Assembly (NCBI GenBank): GCA_951799425.1
Contig: OX637394.1
Location: 52,145,142 to 52,209,141, forward strand
Source of the DNA: Ilex aquifolium
Lineage: Eukaryota > Streptophyta > Magnoliopsida > Aquifoliales > Aquifoliaceae
Length of the DNA: 64,000 bases
Direction of reading: 5' to 3'
Below, one piece after another: positions 24,649 through 37,906 of this stretch (positions within the stretch are counted from its first letter, which is position 1; every line of letters starts with the position of its first letter). The position numbers and the translations under genes were made by a program. Under the pieces are notes generated by a model. It was given only the letters and a program-made list of their open reading frames with translations. It was not told the DNA's origin and searched no databases.

Positions 24649-27600
24649 TTAAAATGAAATAGTATATCCGACATAACTTTTTCTCCCGAAATCAGATTGA
24701 GCTAACTCTTGCGGCATTGTAAAGAGGACTTGAAACCCTAACCAATATATTGCGATCAAAATTGGTGATTCATCTTCTACCATGGTCGAAATGGTGATGG
24801 AAGTTTGGAATAGTTGGTCATTCCCCTCCACAAGAAAAAATAAGTAATTTCCCATTCTTTAGTATTTCTGACATAACTTTTTACTCCGGTCTCTGATTAA
24901 GATGATTCTTGCTGCATTGTAAAGAATTCTTGAATCCCTAACCACTTTATTCACATCAATAGTCATGAAAAATCCTCTAGCATGGGCTATATTGTAACGC
25001 AATTTTGGTGTAATAAGTAGTCCTCCTTTAAAATGAAATAGTATATCCGACATAACTTTTTCTCCCGAAATCGGATTGAGCTAACTCTTGCGGCATTGTA
25101 AAGAGAACTTGAAACCCTAACCAATATATTGAGATCAAAATTGGTGATTCATCTTCTACCATGGTCGAAATGGTGATGGAAGTTTGGAATAGTAGGTCAT
25201 TCCCCTCCACAAGGAAAAATAAGTAATTTCCCATTCTTTAGTATTTCTGACATAACGTTTTACTCCGGTCTCTGATTAAGATGATTCTTGTGGTATTGTA
25301 TAGAATTCTTGAATCCCTAACCACTTTATTCACATCAATAGTCATGAAAAATCCTCTAGCATGGGCTATAGTGTAACGCAATTTTGGTGTAATAAGTAGT
25401 CCTCCTTTAAAATGAAATAGTATATCCGACATAACTTTTTCTCCCGAAATCGGATTGAGCTAACTCTTGCGGCATTGTAAAGAGAACTTGAAACCCTAAC
25501 CAATATATTGAGATCAAAATTGGTGATTCATCTTCTACCATGGTCGAAATGGTGATGGAAGTTTGGAATAGTTGGCATTCCCCTCCACAAGGAAAAATAA
25601 GTAATTTCCCATTCTTTAGTATTTATGACATAACGTTTTACTCCGGTCTCTGATTAAGATGATTCTTGCGGCATTGTAAAGAATTCTTGAATCCCTAACC
25701 ACTTTATTCACATCAATAGTCATGAAAAATCCTCTAGCATGGGCTATATTGTAACGCAAGTTTGGTGTAATAAGTAGTCCTCCTTTAAAATGAAATAGTA
25801 TATCCGACATAACTTTTTCTCCCGAAATCGGATTGAGCTAACTCTTGCGGCATTGTAAAGAGAACTTGAAACCCTAACCAATATATTGAGATCAAAATTG
25901 GTGATTCATCTTCTACCATGGTCGAAATGGTGATGGAAGTTTGGAATAGTTGGCCATTCCCCTCCACAAGGAAAAATAAGTAATTTCCCATTCTTTAGTA
26001 TTTCTGACATAACGTTTTACTCCGGTCTCCGATTAAGATGATTCTTGCGGCATTGTAAAGAATTCTTGAATCCCTAATCACTTTATTCACATCAATAGTC
26101 ATGAAAAATACTCTAGCATGGGCTATATTGTAACGCAAGTTTGGTGTAATAAGTAGTCATCCTTTAAAATGAAATAGTATATCCGACATAACTTTTTCTC
26201 CCGAAATCGGATTGAGCTAACTCTTGCGGCATTGTAAAGAGAACTTGAAACCCTAACCAATATATTGCGATCAAAATTGGTGATTCATCTTCTAGCAAGG
26301 TCGAAATGGTGATGGAAGTTTGGTATAGTTGGCCATTCCCCTCCACAAGGAAAAATAAGTAATTTCCCATTCTTTAGTATTTATGACATAACGTTTTACT
26401 CCGGTCTCTGATTAAGATGATTCTTGCGGCATTGTAAAGAATTCTTGAATCCCTAACCACTTTATTCACATCAATAGTCATGAAAAATCCTCTAGCATGG
26501 GCTATATTGTAACGCAAGTTTGGTGTAATAAGTAGTCCTCCTTTAAAATGAAATAGTATATCCGACATAACTTTTTCTCCCGAAATCGGATTGAGCTAAC
26601 TCTTGCGGCATTGTAAAGAGGACTTGAAACCCTAACCAATATATTGAGATCAAAATTGGTGATTCATCTTCTACCATGGTCGAAATGGTGATGGAAGTTT
26701 GGAATAGTTGGCATTCCCCTCCACAAGGAAAAATAAGTAATTTCCCATTCTTTAGTATTTCTGACATAACTTTTTACTCCGGTCTCTGATTAAGATGATT
26801 CTTGCTGCATTGTAAAGAATTCTTGAATCCCTAACCACTTTATTCACATCAATAGTCATGAAAAATCCTCTAGCATGGGCTATATTGTAACGCAAGTTTG
26901 GTGTAATAAGTAGTCCTCCTTTAAAATGAAATAGTATATCCGACATAACTTTTTCTCCCGAAATCGGATTGAGCTAACTCTTGCGGCATTGTAAAGAGGA
27001 CTTGAAACCCTAACCAATATATTGCGATCAAAATTGGTGATTCATCTTCTACCATGGTCGAAATGGTGATGGAAGTTTGGAATAGTTGGTCATTCCCCTC
27101 CACAAGAAAAAATAAGTAATTTCCCATTCTTTAGTATTTCTGACATAACTTTTTACTCCGGTCTCTGATTAAGATGATTCTTGCTGCATTGTAAAGAATT
27201 CTTGAATCCCTAACCACTTTATTCACATCAATAGTCATGAAAAATCCTCTAGCATGGGCTATATTGTAACGCAATTTTGGTGTAATAAGTAGTCCTCCTT
27301 TAAAATGAAATAGTATATCCGACATAACTTTTTCTCCCGAAATCGGATTGTACTAACTCTTGCGGCATTGTAAAGAGAACTTGAAACCCTAACCAATATA
27401 TTGAGATCAAAATTGGTGATTCATCTTCTACCATGGTCGAAATGGTGATGGAAGTTTGGAATAGTAGGTCATTCCCCTCCACAAGGAAAAATAAGTAATT
27501 TCCCATTCTTTAGTATTTCTGACATAACGTTTTACTCCGGTCTCTGATTAAGATGATTCTTGTGGTATTGTATAGAATTCTTGAATCCCTAACCACTTTA

Positions 27601-28056
27601 TTCACATCAATAGTCATGAAAAATCCTCTAGCATGGGCTATAGTGTAACGCAATTTTGGTGTAATAAGTAGTCCTCCTTTAAAATGAAATAGTATATCCG
27701 ACATAACTTTTTTTCCCGAAATCGGATTGAGCTAACTCTTGCGGCATTGTAAAGAGAACTTGAAACCCTAACCAATATATTGAGATCAAAATTGGTGATT
27801 CATCTTCTACCATGGTCGAAATGGTGATGGAAGTTTGGAATAGTTGGCATTCCCCTCCACAAGGAAAAATAAGTAATTTCCCATTCTTTAGTATTTATGA
27901 CATAACGTTTTACTCCGGTCTCTGATTAAGATGATTCTTGCGGCATTGTAAAGAATTCTTGAATCCCTAACCACTTTATTCACATCAATAGTCATGAAAA
28001 ATCCTCTAGCATGGGCTATATTGTAACGCAAGTTTGGTGTAATAAGTAGTCCTCCT
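24649..28056. repeat. 9-unit HOR, copy 2 (3408 bp)
   Basis: Tandem copy of 21241-24648 with very few differences, such as ATCAGATTG near 24690 and TTTTTTTCCCG near 27711. Part of it, about 26750-28430, was copied again one 5-unit step (1894 bp) to the right: the private T at 27713 is also at 29607. Confidence 0.86.
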
Positions 28057-29950
28057 TTAAAATGAAATAGTATATCCGACATAACTTTTTCTCCCGAAAT
28101 CGGATTGAGCTAACTCTTGCGGCATTGTAAAGAGAACTTGAAACCCTAACCAATATATTGAGATCAAAATTGGTGATTCATCTTCTACCATGGTCGAAAT
28201 GGTGATGGAAGTTTGGAATAGTTGGCCATTCCCCTCCACAAGGAAAAATAAGTAATTTCCCATTCTTTAGTATTTCTGACATAACGTTTTACTCCGGTCT
28301 CCGATTAAGATGATTCTTGCGGCATTGTAAAGAATTCTTGAATCCCTAATCACTTTATTCACATCAATAGTCATGAAAAATACTCTAGCATGGGCTATAT
28401 TGTAACGCAAGTTTGGTGTAATAAGTAGTCATCCTTTAAAATGAAATAGTATATCCGACATAACTTTTTCTCCCGAAATCGGATTGAGCTAACTCTTGCG
28501 GCATTGTAAAGAGGACTTGAAACCCTAACCAATATATTGCGATCAAAATTGGTGATTCATCTTCTACCATGGTCGAAATGGTGATGGAAGTTTGGAATAG
28601 TTGGTCATTCCCCTCCACAAGAAAAAATAAGTAATTTCCCATTCTTTAGTATTTCTGACATAACTTTTTACTCCGGTCTCTGATTAAGATGATTCTTGCT
28701 GCATTGTAAAGAATTCTTGAATCCCTAACCACTTTATTCACATCAATAGTCATGAAAAATCCTCTAGCATGGGCTATATTGTAACGCAAGTTTGGTGTAA
28801 TAAGTAGTCCTCCTTTAAAATGAAATAGTATATCCGACATAACTTTTTCTCCCGAAATCGGATTGAGCTAACTCTTGCGGCATTGTAAAGAGGACTTGAA
28901 ACCCTAACCAATATATTGCGATCAAAATTGGTGATTCATCTTCTACCATGGTCGAAATGGTGATGGAAGTTTGGAATAGTTGGTCATTCCCCTCCACAAG
29001 AAAAAATAAGTAATTTCCCATTCTTTAGTATTTCTGACATAACTTTTTACTCCGGTCTCTGATTAAGATGATTCTTGCTGCATTGTAAAGAATTCTTGAA
29101 TCCCTAACCACTTTATTCACATCAATAGTCATGAAAAATCCTCTAGCATGGGCTATATTGTAACGCAATTTTGGTGTAATAAGTAGTCCTCCTTTAAAAT
29201 GAAATAGTATATCCGACATAACTTTTTCTTCCGAAATCGGATTGAGCTAACTCTTGCGGCATTGTAAAGAGAACTTGAAACCCTAACCAATATATTGAGA
29301 TCAAAATTGGTGATTCATCTTCTACCATGGTCGAAATGGTGATGGAAGTTTGGAATAGTAGGTCATTCCCCTCCACAAGGAAAAATAAGTAATTTCTCAT
29401 TCTTTAGTATTTCTGACATAACGTTTTACTCCGGTCTCTGATTAAGATGATTCTTGTGGTATTGTATAGAATTCTTGAATCCCTAACCACTTTATTCACA
29501 TCAATAGTCATGAAAAATCCTCTAGCATGGGCTATAGTGTAACGCAATTTTGGTGTAATAAGTAGTCCTCCTTTAAAATGAAATAGTATATCCGACATAA
29601 CTTTTTTTCCCGAAATCGGATTGAGCTAACTCTTGCGGCATTGTAAAGAGAACTTGAAACCCTAACCAATATATTGAGATCAAAATTGGTGATTCATCTT
29701 CTACCATGGTCGAAATGGTGATGGAAGTTTGGAATAGTTGGCATTCCCCTCCACAAGGAAAAATAAGTAATTTCCCATTCTTTAGTATTTATGACATAAC
29801 GTTTTACTCCGGTCTCTGATTAAGATGATTCTTGCGGCATTGTAAAGAATTCTTGAATCCCAAACCACTTTATTCACATCAATAGTCATGAAAAATCCTC
29901 TAGCATGGGCTATATTGTAACGCAAGTTTGGTGTAATAAGTAGTCCTCCT
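28057..29950. repeat. Five core-type units, partial copy at 1894-bp offset
   Basis: These units follow the order of about 26750-28430 shifted by 1894 bp (27713 and 29607 share a private T). The B half from 29205 has TTCTTCCG and a changed TTTCTCATTC end. Units from 28268 and 28647 join a GTCTCCGATT A half to haplotype-2 B, unlike the usual haplotype-1 partner. Confidence 0.7.
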
Positions 29951-31466
29951 TTAAAATGAAATAGTATATCCGACATAACTTTTTCTCCCGAAATCGGATT
30001 GAGCTAACTCTTGCGGCATTGTAAAGAGAACTTGAAACCCTAACCAATATATTGAGATCAAAATTGGTGATTCATCTTCTACCATGGTCGAAATGGTGAT
30101 GGAAGTTTGGAATAGTTGGCCATTCCCCTCCACAAGGAAAAATAAGTAATTTCCCATTCTTTAGTATTTCTGACATAACGTTTTACTCCGGTCTCCGATT
30201 AAGATGATTCTTGCGGCATTGTAAAGAATTCTTGAATCCCTAATCACTTTATTCACATCAATAGTCATGAAAAATACTCTAGCATGGGCTATATTGTAAC
30301 GCAAGTTTGGTGTAATAAGTAGTCATCCTTTAAAATGAAATAGTATATCCGACATAACTTTTTCTCCCGAAATCGGATTGAGCTAACTCTTGCGGCATTG
30401 TAAAGAGAACTTGAAACCCTAACCAATATATTGCGATCAAAATTGGTGATTCATCTTCTAGCAAGGTCGAAATGGTGATGGAAGTTTGGTATAGTTGGCC
30501 ATTCCCCTCCACAAGGAAAAATAAGTAATTTCCCATTCTTTAGTATTTATGACATAACGTTTTACTCCGGTCTCTGATTAAGATGATTCTTGCGGCATTG
30601 TAAAGAATTCTTGAATCCCTAACCACTTTATTCACATCAATAGTCATGAAAAATCCTCTAGCATGGGCTATATTGTAACGCAAGTTTGGTGTAATAAGTA
30701 GTCCTCCTTTAAAATGAAATAGTATATCCGACATAACTTTTTCTCCCGAAGTCGGATTGAGCTAACTCTTGCGGCATTGTAAAGAGGACTTGAAACCCTA
30801 ACCAATATATTGCGATCAAAATTGGTGATTCATCTTCTACCATGGTCGAAATGGTGATGGAAGTTTGGAATAGTTGGTCATTCCCCTCCACAAGGAAAAA
30901 TAAGTAATTTCCCATTCTTTAGTATTTCTGACATAACTTTTTACTCCGGTCTCTGATTAAGATGATTCTTGCTGCATTGTAAAGAATTCTTGAATCCCTA
31001 ACCACTTTATTCACATCAATAGTCATGAAAAATCCTCTAGCATGGGCTATATTGTAACGCAAGTTTGGTGTAATAAGTAGTCCTCCTTTAAAATGAAATA
31101 GTATATCCGACATAACTTTTTCTCCCGAAATCGGATTGAGCTAACTCTTGCGGCATTGTAAAGAGAACTTGAAACCCTAACCAATATATTGAGATCAAAA
31201 TTGGTGATTCATCTTCTACCATGGTCGAAATGGTGATGGAAGTTTGGAATAGTTGGCCATTCCCCTCCACAAGGAAAAATAAGTAATTTCCCATTCTTTA
31301 GTATTTCTGACATAACGTTTTACTCCGGTCTCCGATTAAGATGATTCTTGCGGCATTGTAAAGAATTCTTGAATCCCTAATCACTTTATTCACATCAATA
31401 GTCATGAAAAATACTCTAGCATGGGCTATATTGTAATGCAAGTTTGGTGTAATAAGTAGTCCTCCT
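29951..31466. repeat. 4-unit HOR, copy 1 (1516 bp)
   Basis: Four units repeated at 31467-32982. Shared private variants are CCGAAGTCGG (G at 30751 and 32267) and TGTAATGCAAG (T at 31437 and 32953), both exactly 1516 bp apart. Confidence 0.87.
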
Positions 31467-32982
31467 TTAAAATGAAATAGTATATCCGACATAACTTTTT
31501 CTCCCGAAATCGGATTGAGCTAACTCTTGCGGCATTGTAAAGAGAACTTGAAACCCTAACCAATATATTGAGATCAAAATTGGTGATTCATCTTCTACCA
31601 TGGTCGAAATGGTGATGGAAGTTTGGAATAGTTGGCCATTCCCCTCCACAAGGAAAAATAAGTAATTTCCCATTCTTTAGTATTTCTGACATAACGTTTT
31701 ACTCCGGTCTCCGATTAAGATGATTCTTGCGGCATTGTAAAGAATTCTTGAATCCCTAATCACTTTATTCACATCAATAGTCATGAAAAATACTCTAGCA
31801 TGGGCTATATTGTAACGCAAGTTTGGTGTAATAAGTAGTCATCCTTTAAAATGAAATAGTATATCCGACATAACTTTTTCTCCCGAAATCGGATTGAGCT
31901 AACTCTTGCGGCATTGTAAAGAGAACTTGAAACCCTAACCAATATATTGCGATCAAAATTGGTGATTCATCTTCTAGCAAGGTCGAAATGGTGATGGAAG
32001 TTTGGTATAGTTGGCCATTCCCCTCCACAAGGAAAAATAAGTAATTTCCCATTCTTTAGTATTTATGACATAACGTTTTACTCCGGTCTCTGATTAAGAT
32101 GATTCTTGCGGCATTGTAAAGAATTCTTGAATCCCTAACCACTTTATTCACATCAATAGTCATGAAAAATCCTCTAGCATGGGCTATATTGTAACGCAAG
32201 TTTGGTGTAATAAGTAGTCCTCCTTTAAAATGAAATAGTATATCCGACATAACTTTTTCTCCCGAAGTCGGATTGAGCTAACTCTTGCGGCATTGTAAAG
32301 AGGACTTGAAACCCTAACCAATATATTGCGATCAAAATTGGTGATTCATCTTCTACCATGGTCGAAATGGTGATGGAAGTTTGGAATAGTTGGTCATTCC
32401 CCTCCACAAGGAAAAATAAGTAATTTCCCATTCTTTAGTATTTCTGACATAACTTTTTACTCCGGTCTCTGATTAAGATGATTCTTGCTGCATTGTAAAG
32501 AATTCTTGAATCCCTAACCACTTTATTCACATCAATAGTCATGAAAAATCCTCTAGCATGGGCTATATTGTAACGCAAGTTTGGTGTAATAAGTAGTCCT
32601 CCTTTAAAATGAAATAGTATATCCGACATAACTTTTTCTCCCGAAATCGGATTGAGCTAACTCTTGCGGCATTGTAAAGAGAACTTGAAACCCTAACCAA
32701 TATATTGAGATCAAAATTGGTGATTCATCTTCTACCATGGTCGAAATGGTGATGGAAGTTTGGAATAGTTGGCCATTCCCCTCCACAAGGAAAAATAAGT
32801 AATTTCCCATTCTTTAGTATTTCTGACATAACGTTTTACTCCGGTCTCCGATTAAGATGATTCTTGCGGCATTGTAAAGAATTCTTGAATCCCTAATCAC
32901 TTTATTCACATCAATAGTCATGAAAAATACTCTAGCATGGGCTATATTGTAATGCAAGTTTGGTGTAATAAGTAGTCCTCCT
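31467..32982. repeat. 4-unit HOR, copy 2 (1516 bp)
   Basis: Tandem copy of 29951-31466; I noticed no differences on reading. The next B half changes to the GTAGGTC subtype, which marks the end of the repeat. Confidence 0.86.
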
Positions 32983-34497
32983 TTAAAATGAAATAGTATA
33001 TCCGACATAACTTTTTCTCCCGAAATCGGATTGAGCTAACTCTTGCGGCATTGTAAAGAGAACTTGAAACCCTAACCAATATATTGAGATCAAAATTGGT
33101 GATTCATCTTCTACCATGGTCGAAATGGTGATGGAAGTTTGGAATAGTAGGTCATTCCCCTCCACAAGGAAAAATAAGTAATTTCCCATTCTTTAGTATT
33201 TCTGACATAACGTTTTACTCCGGTCTCTGATTAAGATGATTCTTGTGGTATTGTATAGAATTCTTGAATCCCTAACCACTTTATTCACATCAATAGTCAT
33301 GAAAAATCCTCTAGCATGGGCTATAGTGTAACGCAATTTTGGTGTAATAAGTAGTCCTCCTTTAAAATGAAATAGTATATCCGACATAACTTTTTCTCCC
33401 GAAATCGGATTGAGCTAACTCTTGCGGCATTGTAAAGAGAACTTGAAACCCTAACCAATATATTGAGATCAAAATTGGTGATTCATCTTCTACCATGGTC
33501 GAAATGGTGATGGAAGTTTGGAATAGTTGGCATTCCCCTCCACAAGGAAAAATAAGTAATTTCCCATTCTTTAGTATTTATGACATAACGTTTTACTCCG
33601 GTCTCTGATTAAGATGATTCTTGCGGCATTGTAAAGAATTCTTGAATCCCTAACCACTTTATACACATCAATAGTCATGAAAAATCCTCTAGCATGGGCT
33701 ATATTGTAACGCAAGTTTGGTGTAATAAGTAGTCCTCCTTTAAAATGAAATAGTATATCCGACATAACTTTTTCTCCCGAAATCGGATTGAGCTAACTCT
33801 TGCGGCATTGTAAAGAGAACTTGAAACCCTAACCAATATATTGAGATCAAAATTGGTGATTCATCTTCTACCATGGTCGAAATGGTGATGGAAGTTTGGA
33901 ATAGTTGGCCATTCCCCTCCACAAGGAAAAATAAGTAATTTCCCATTCTTTAGTATTTCTGACACAACGTTTTACTCCGGTCTCCGATTAAGATGATTCT
34001 TGCGGCATTGTAAAGAATTCTTGAATCCCTAATCACTTTATTCACATCAATAGTCATGAAAAATACTCTAGCATGGGCTATATTGTAACGCAAGTTTGGT
34101 GTAATAAGTAGTCATCCTTTAAAATGAAATAGTATATCCGACATAACTTTTTCTCCCGAAATCGGATTGAGCTAACTCTTACGGCATTGTAAAGAGAACT
34201 TGAAACCCTAACCAATATATTGCGATCAAAATTGGTGATTCATCTTCTAGCAAGGTCGAAATGGTGATGGAAGTTTGGTATAGTTGGCCATTCCCCTCCA
34301 CAAGGAAAAATAAGTAATTTCCCATTCTTTAGTATTTATGACATAACGTTTTACTCCGGTCTCTGATTAAGATGATTCTTGCGGCATTGTAAAGAATTCT
34401 TGAATCCCTAACCACTTTATTCACATCAATAGTCATGAAAAATCCTCTAGCATGGGCTATATTGTAACGCAATTTTGGTGTAATAAGTAGTCCTCCT
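32983..34497. repeat. Different 4-unit HOR, copy 1 (1515 bp)
   Basis: Four units repeated at 34498-36012, with three shared private changes at 1515-bp offset: TTTATACAC (33663 and 35178), GACACAACG (33965 and 35480) and CTTACGGC (34181 and 35696). Its unit content differs from the 4-mer to the left: it includes the GTGGTATTGTATAG unit and a 378-bp unit. Confidence 0.88.
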
Positions 34498-36012
34498 TTA
34501 AAATGAAATAGTATATCCGACATAACTTTTTCTCCCGAAATCGGATTGAGCTAACTCTTGCGGCATTGTAAAGAGAACTTGAAACCCTAACCAATATATT
34601 GAGATCAAAATTGGTGATTCATCTTCTACCATGGTCGAAATGGTGATGGAAGTTTGGAATAGTAGGTCATTCCCCTCCACAAGGAAAAATAAGTAATTTC
34701 CCATTCTTTAGTATTTCTGACATAACGTTTTACTCCGGTCTCTGATTAAGATGATTCTTGTGGTATTGTATAGAATTCTTGAATCCCTAACCACTTTATT
34801 CACATCAATAGTCATGAAAAATCCTCTAGCATGGGCTATAGTGTAACGCAATTTTGGTGTAATAAGTAGTCCTCCTTTAAAATGAAATAGTATATCCGAC
34901 ATAACTTTTTCTCCCGAAATCGGATTGAGCTAACTCTTGCGGCATTGTAAAGAGAACTTGAAACCCTAACCAATATATTGAGATCAAAATTGGTGATTCA
35001 TCTTCTACCATGGTCGAAATGGTGATGGAAGTTTGGAATAGTTGGCATTCCCCTCCACAAGGAAAAATAAGTAATTTCCCATTCTTTAGTATTTATGACA
35101 TAACGTTTTACTCCGGTCTCTGATTAAGATGATTCTTGCGGCATTGTAAAGAATTCTTGAATCCCTAACCACTTTATACACATCAATAGTCATGAAAAAT
35201 CCTCTAGCATGGGCTATATTGTAACGCAAGTTTGGTGTAATAAGTAGTCCTCCTTTAAAATGAAATAGTATATCCGACATAACTTTTTCTCCCGAAATCG
35301 GATTGAGCTAACTCTTGCGGCATTGTAAAGAGAACTTGAAACCCTAACCAATATATTGAGATCAAAATTGGTGATTCATCTTCTACCATGGTCGAAATGG
35401 TGATGGAAGTTTGGAATAGTTGGCCATTCCCCTCCACAAGGAAAAATAAGTAATTTCCCATTCTTTAGTATTTCTGACACAACGTTTTACTCCGGTCTCC
35501 GATTAAGATGATTCTTGCGGCATTGTAAAGAATTCTTGAATCCCTAATCACTTTATTCACATCAATAGTCATGAAAAATACTCTAGCATGGGCTATATTG
35601 TAACGCAAGTTTGGTGTAATAAGTAGTCATCCTTTAAAATGAAATAGTATATCCGACATAACTTTTTCTCCCGAAATCGGATTGAGCTAACTCTTACGGC
35701 ATTGTAAAGAGAACTTGAAACCCTAACCAATATATTGCGATCAAAATTGGTGATTCATCTTCTAGCAAGGTCGAAATGGTGATGGAAGTTTGGTATAGTT
35801 GGCCATTCCCCTCCACAAGGAAAAATAAGTAATTTCCCATTCTTTAGTATTTATGACATAACGTTTTACTCCGGTCTCTGATTAAGATGATTCTTGCGGC
35901 ATTGTAAAGAATTCTTGAATCCCTAACCACTTTATTCACATCAATAGTCATGAAAAATCCTCTAGCATGGGCTATATTGTAACGCAAGTTTGGTGTAATA
36001 AGTAGTCCTCCT
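34498..36012. repeat. Different 4-unit HOR, copy 2 (1515 bp)
   Basis: Tandem copy of 32983-34497. The last A half differs at its 3' end (CGCAAGTTTGG near 35988 against CGCAATTTTGG near 34470), which locates the junction. Confidence 0.87.
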
Positions 36013-37906
36013 TTAAAATGAAATAGTATATCCGACATAACTTTTTCTCCCGAAATCGGATTGAGCTAACTCTTGCGGCATTGTAAAGAGGACTTGAAAC
36101 CCTAACCAATATATTGCGATCAAAATTGGTGATTCATCTTCTACCATGGTCGAAATGGTGATGGAAGTTTGGAATAGTTGGTCATTCCCCTCCACAAGAA
36201 AAAATAAGTAATTTCCCATTCTTTAGTATTTCTGACATAACTTTTTACTCCGGTCTCTGATTAAGATGATTCTTGCTGCATTGTAAAGAATTCTTGAATC
36301 CCTAACCACTTTATTCACATCAATAGTCATGAAAAATCCTCTAGCATGGGCTATATTGTAACGCAATTTTGGTGTAATAAGTAGTCCTCCTTTAAAATGA
36401 AATAGTATATCCGACATAACTTTTTCTCCCGAAATCGGATTGAGCTAACTCTTGCGGCATTGTAAAGAGAACTTGAAACCCTAACCAATATATTGAGATC
36501 AAAATTGGTGATTCATCTTCTACCATGGTCGAAATGGTGATGGAAGTTTGGAATAGTAGGTCATTCCCCTCCACAAGGAAAAATAAGTAATTTCCCATTC
36601 TTTAGTATTTCTGACATAACGTTTTACTCCGGTCTCTGATTAAGATGATTCTTGTGGTATTGTATAGAATTCTTGAATCCCTAACCACTTTATTCACATC
36701 AATAGTCATGAAAAATCCTCTAGCATGGGCTATAGTGTAACGCAATTTTGGTGTAATAAGTAGTCCTCCTTTAAAATGAAATAGTATATCCGACATAACT
36801 TTTTCTCCCGAAATCGGATTGAGCTAACTCTTGCGGCATTGTAAAGAGAACTTGAAACCCTAACCAATATATTGAGATCAAAATTGGTGATTCATCTTCT
36901 ACCATGGTCGAAATGGTGATGGAAGTTTGGAATAGTTGGCATTCCCCTCCACAAGGAAAAATAAGTAATTTCCCATTCTTTAGTATTTATGACATAACGT
37001 TTTACTCCGGTCTCTGATTAAGATGATTCTTGCGGCATTGTAAAGAATTCTTGAATCCCTAACCACTTTATTCACATCAATAGTCATGAAAAATCCTCTA
37101 GCATGGGCTATATTGTAACGCAAGTTTGGTGTAATAAGTAGTCCTCCTTTAAAATGAAATAGTATATCCGACATAACTTTTTCTCCCGAAATCGGATTGA
37201 GCTAACTCTTGCGGCATTGTAAAGAGAACTTGAAACCCTAACCAATATATTGAGATCAAAATTGGTGATTCATCTTCTACCATGGTGGAAATGGTGATGG
37301 AAGTTTGGAATAGTTGGCCATTCCCCTCCACAAGGAAAAATAAGTAATTTCCCATTCTTTAGTATTTCTGACATAACGTTTTACTCCGGTCTCCGATTAA
37401 GATGATTCTTGCGGCATTGTAAAGAATTCTTGAATCCCTAATCACTTTATTCACATCAATAGTCATGAAAAATACTCTAGCATGGGCTATATTGTAACGC
37501 AAGTTTGGTGTAATAAGTAGTCATCCTTTAAAATGAAATAGTATATCCGACATAACTTTTTCTCCCGAAATCGGATTGAGCTAACTCTTGCGGCATTGTA
37601 AAGAGAACTTGAAACCCTAACCAATATATTGCGATCAAAATTGGTGATTCATCTTCTAGCAAGGTCGAAATGGTGATGGAAGTTTGGTATAGTTGGCCAT
37701 TCCCCTCCACAAGGAAAAATAAGTAATTTCCCATTCTTTAGTATTTATGACATAACGTTTTACTCCGGTCTCTGATTAAGATGATTCTTGCGGCATTGTA
37801 AAGAATTCTTGAATCCCTAACCACTTTATTCACATCAATAGTCATGAAAAATCCTCTAGCATGGGCTATATTGTAACGCAAGTTTGGTGTAATAAGTAGT
37901 CCTCCT
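36013..37906. repeat. 5-unit HOR of the core, copy 1 (1894 bp)
   Basis: Five units repeated at 37907-39800. CATGGTGGAAATGG (G at 37287 and 39181) is shared at exactly 1894 bp. It contains one 378-bp unit, so it is shorter than the left-flank 5-mers (1897 bp) and has a different subtype order. Confidence 0.85.
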
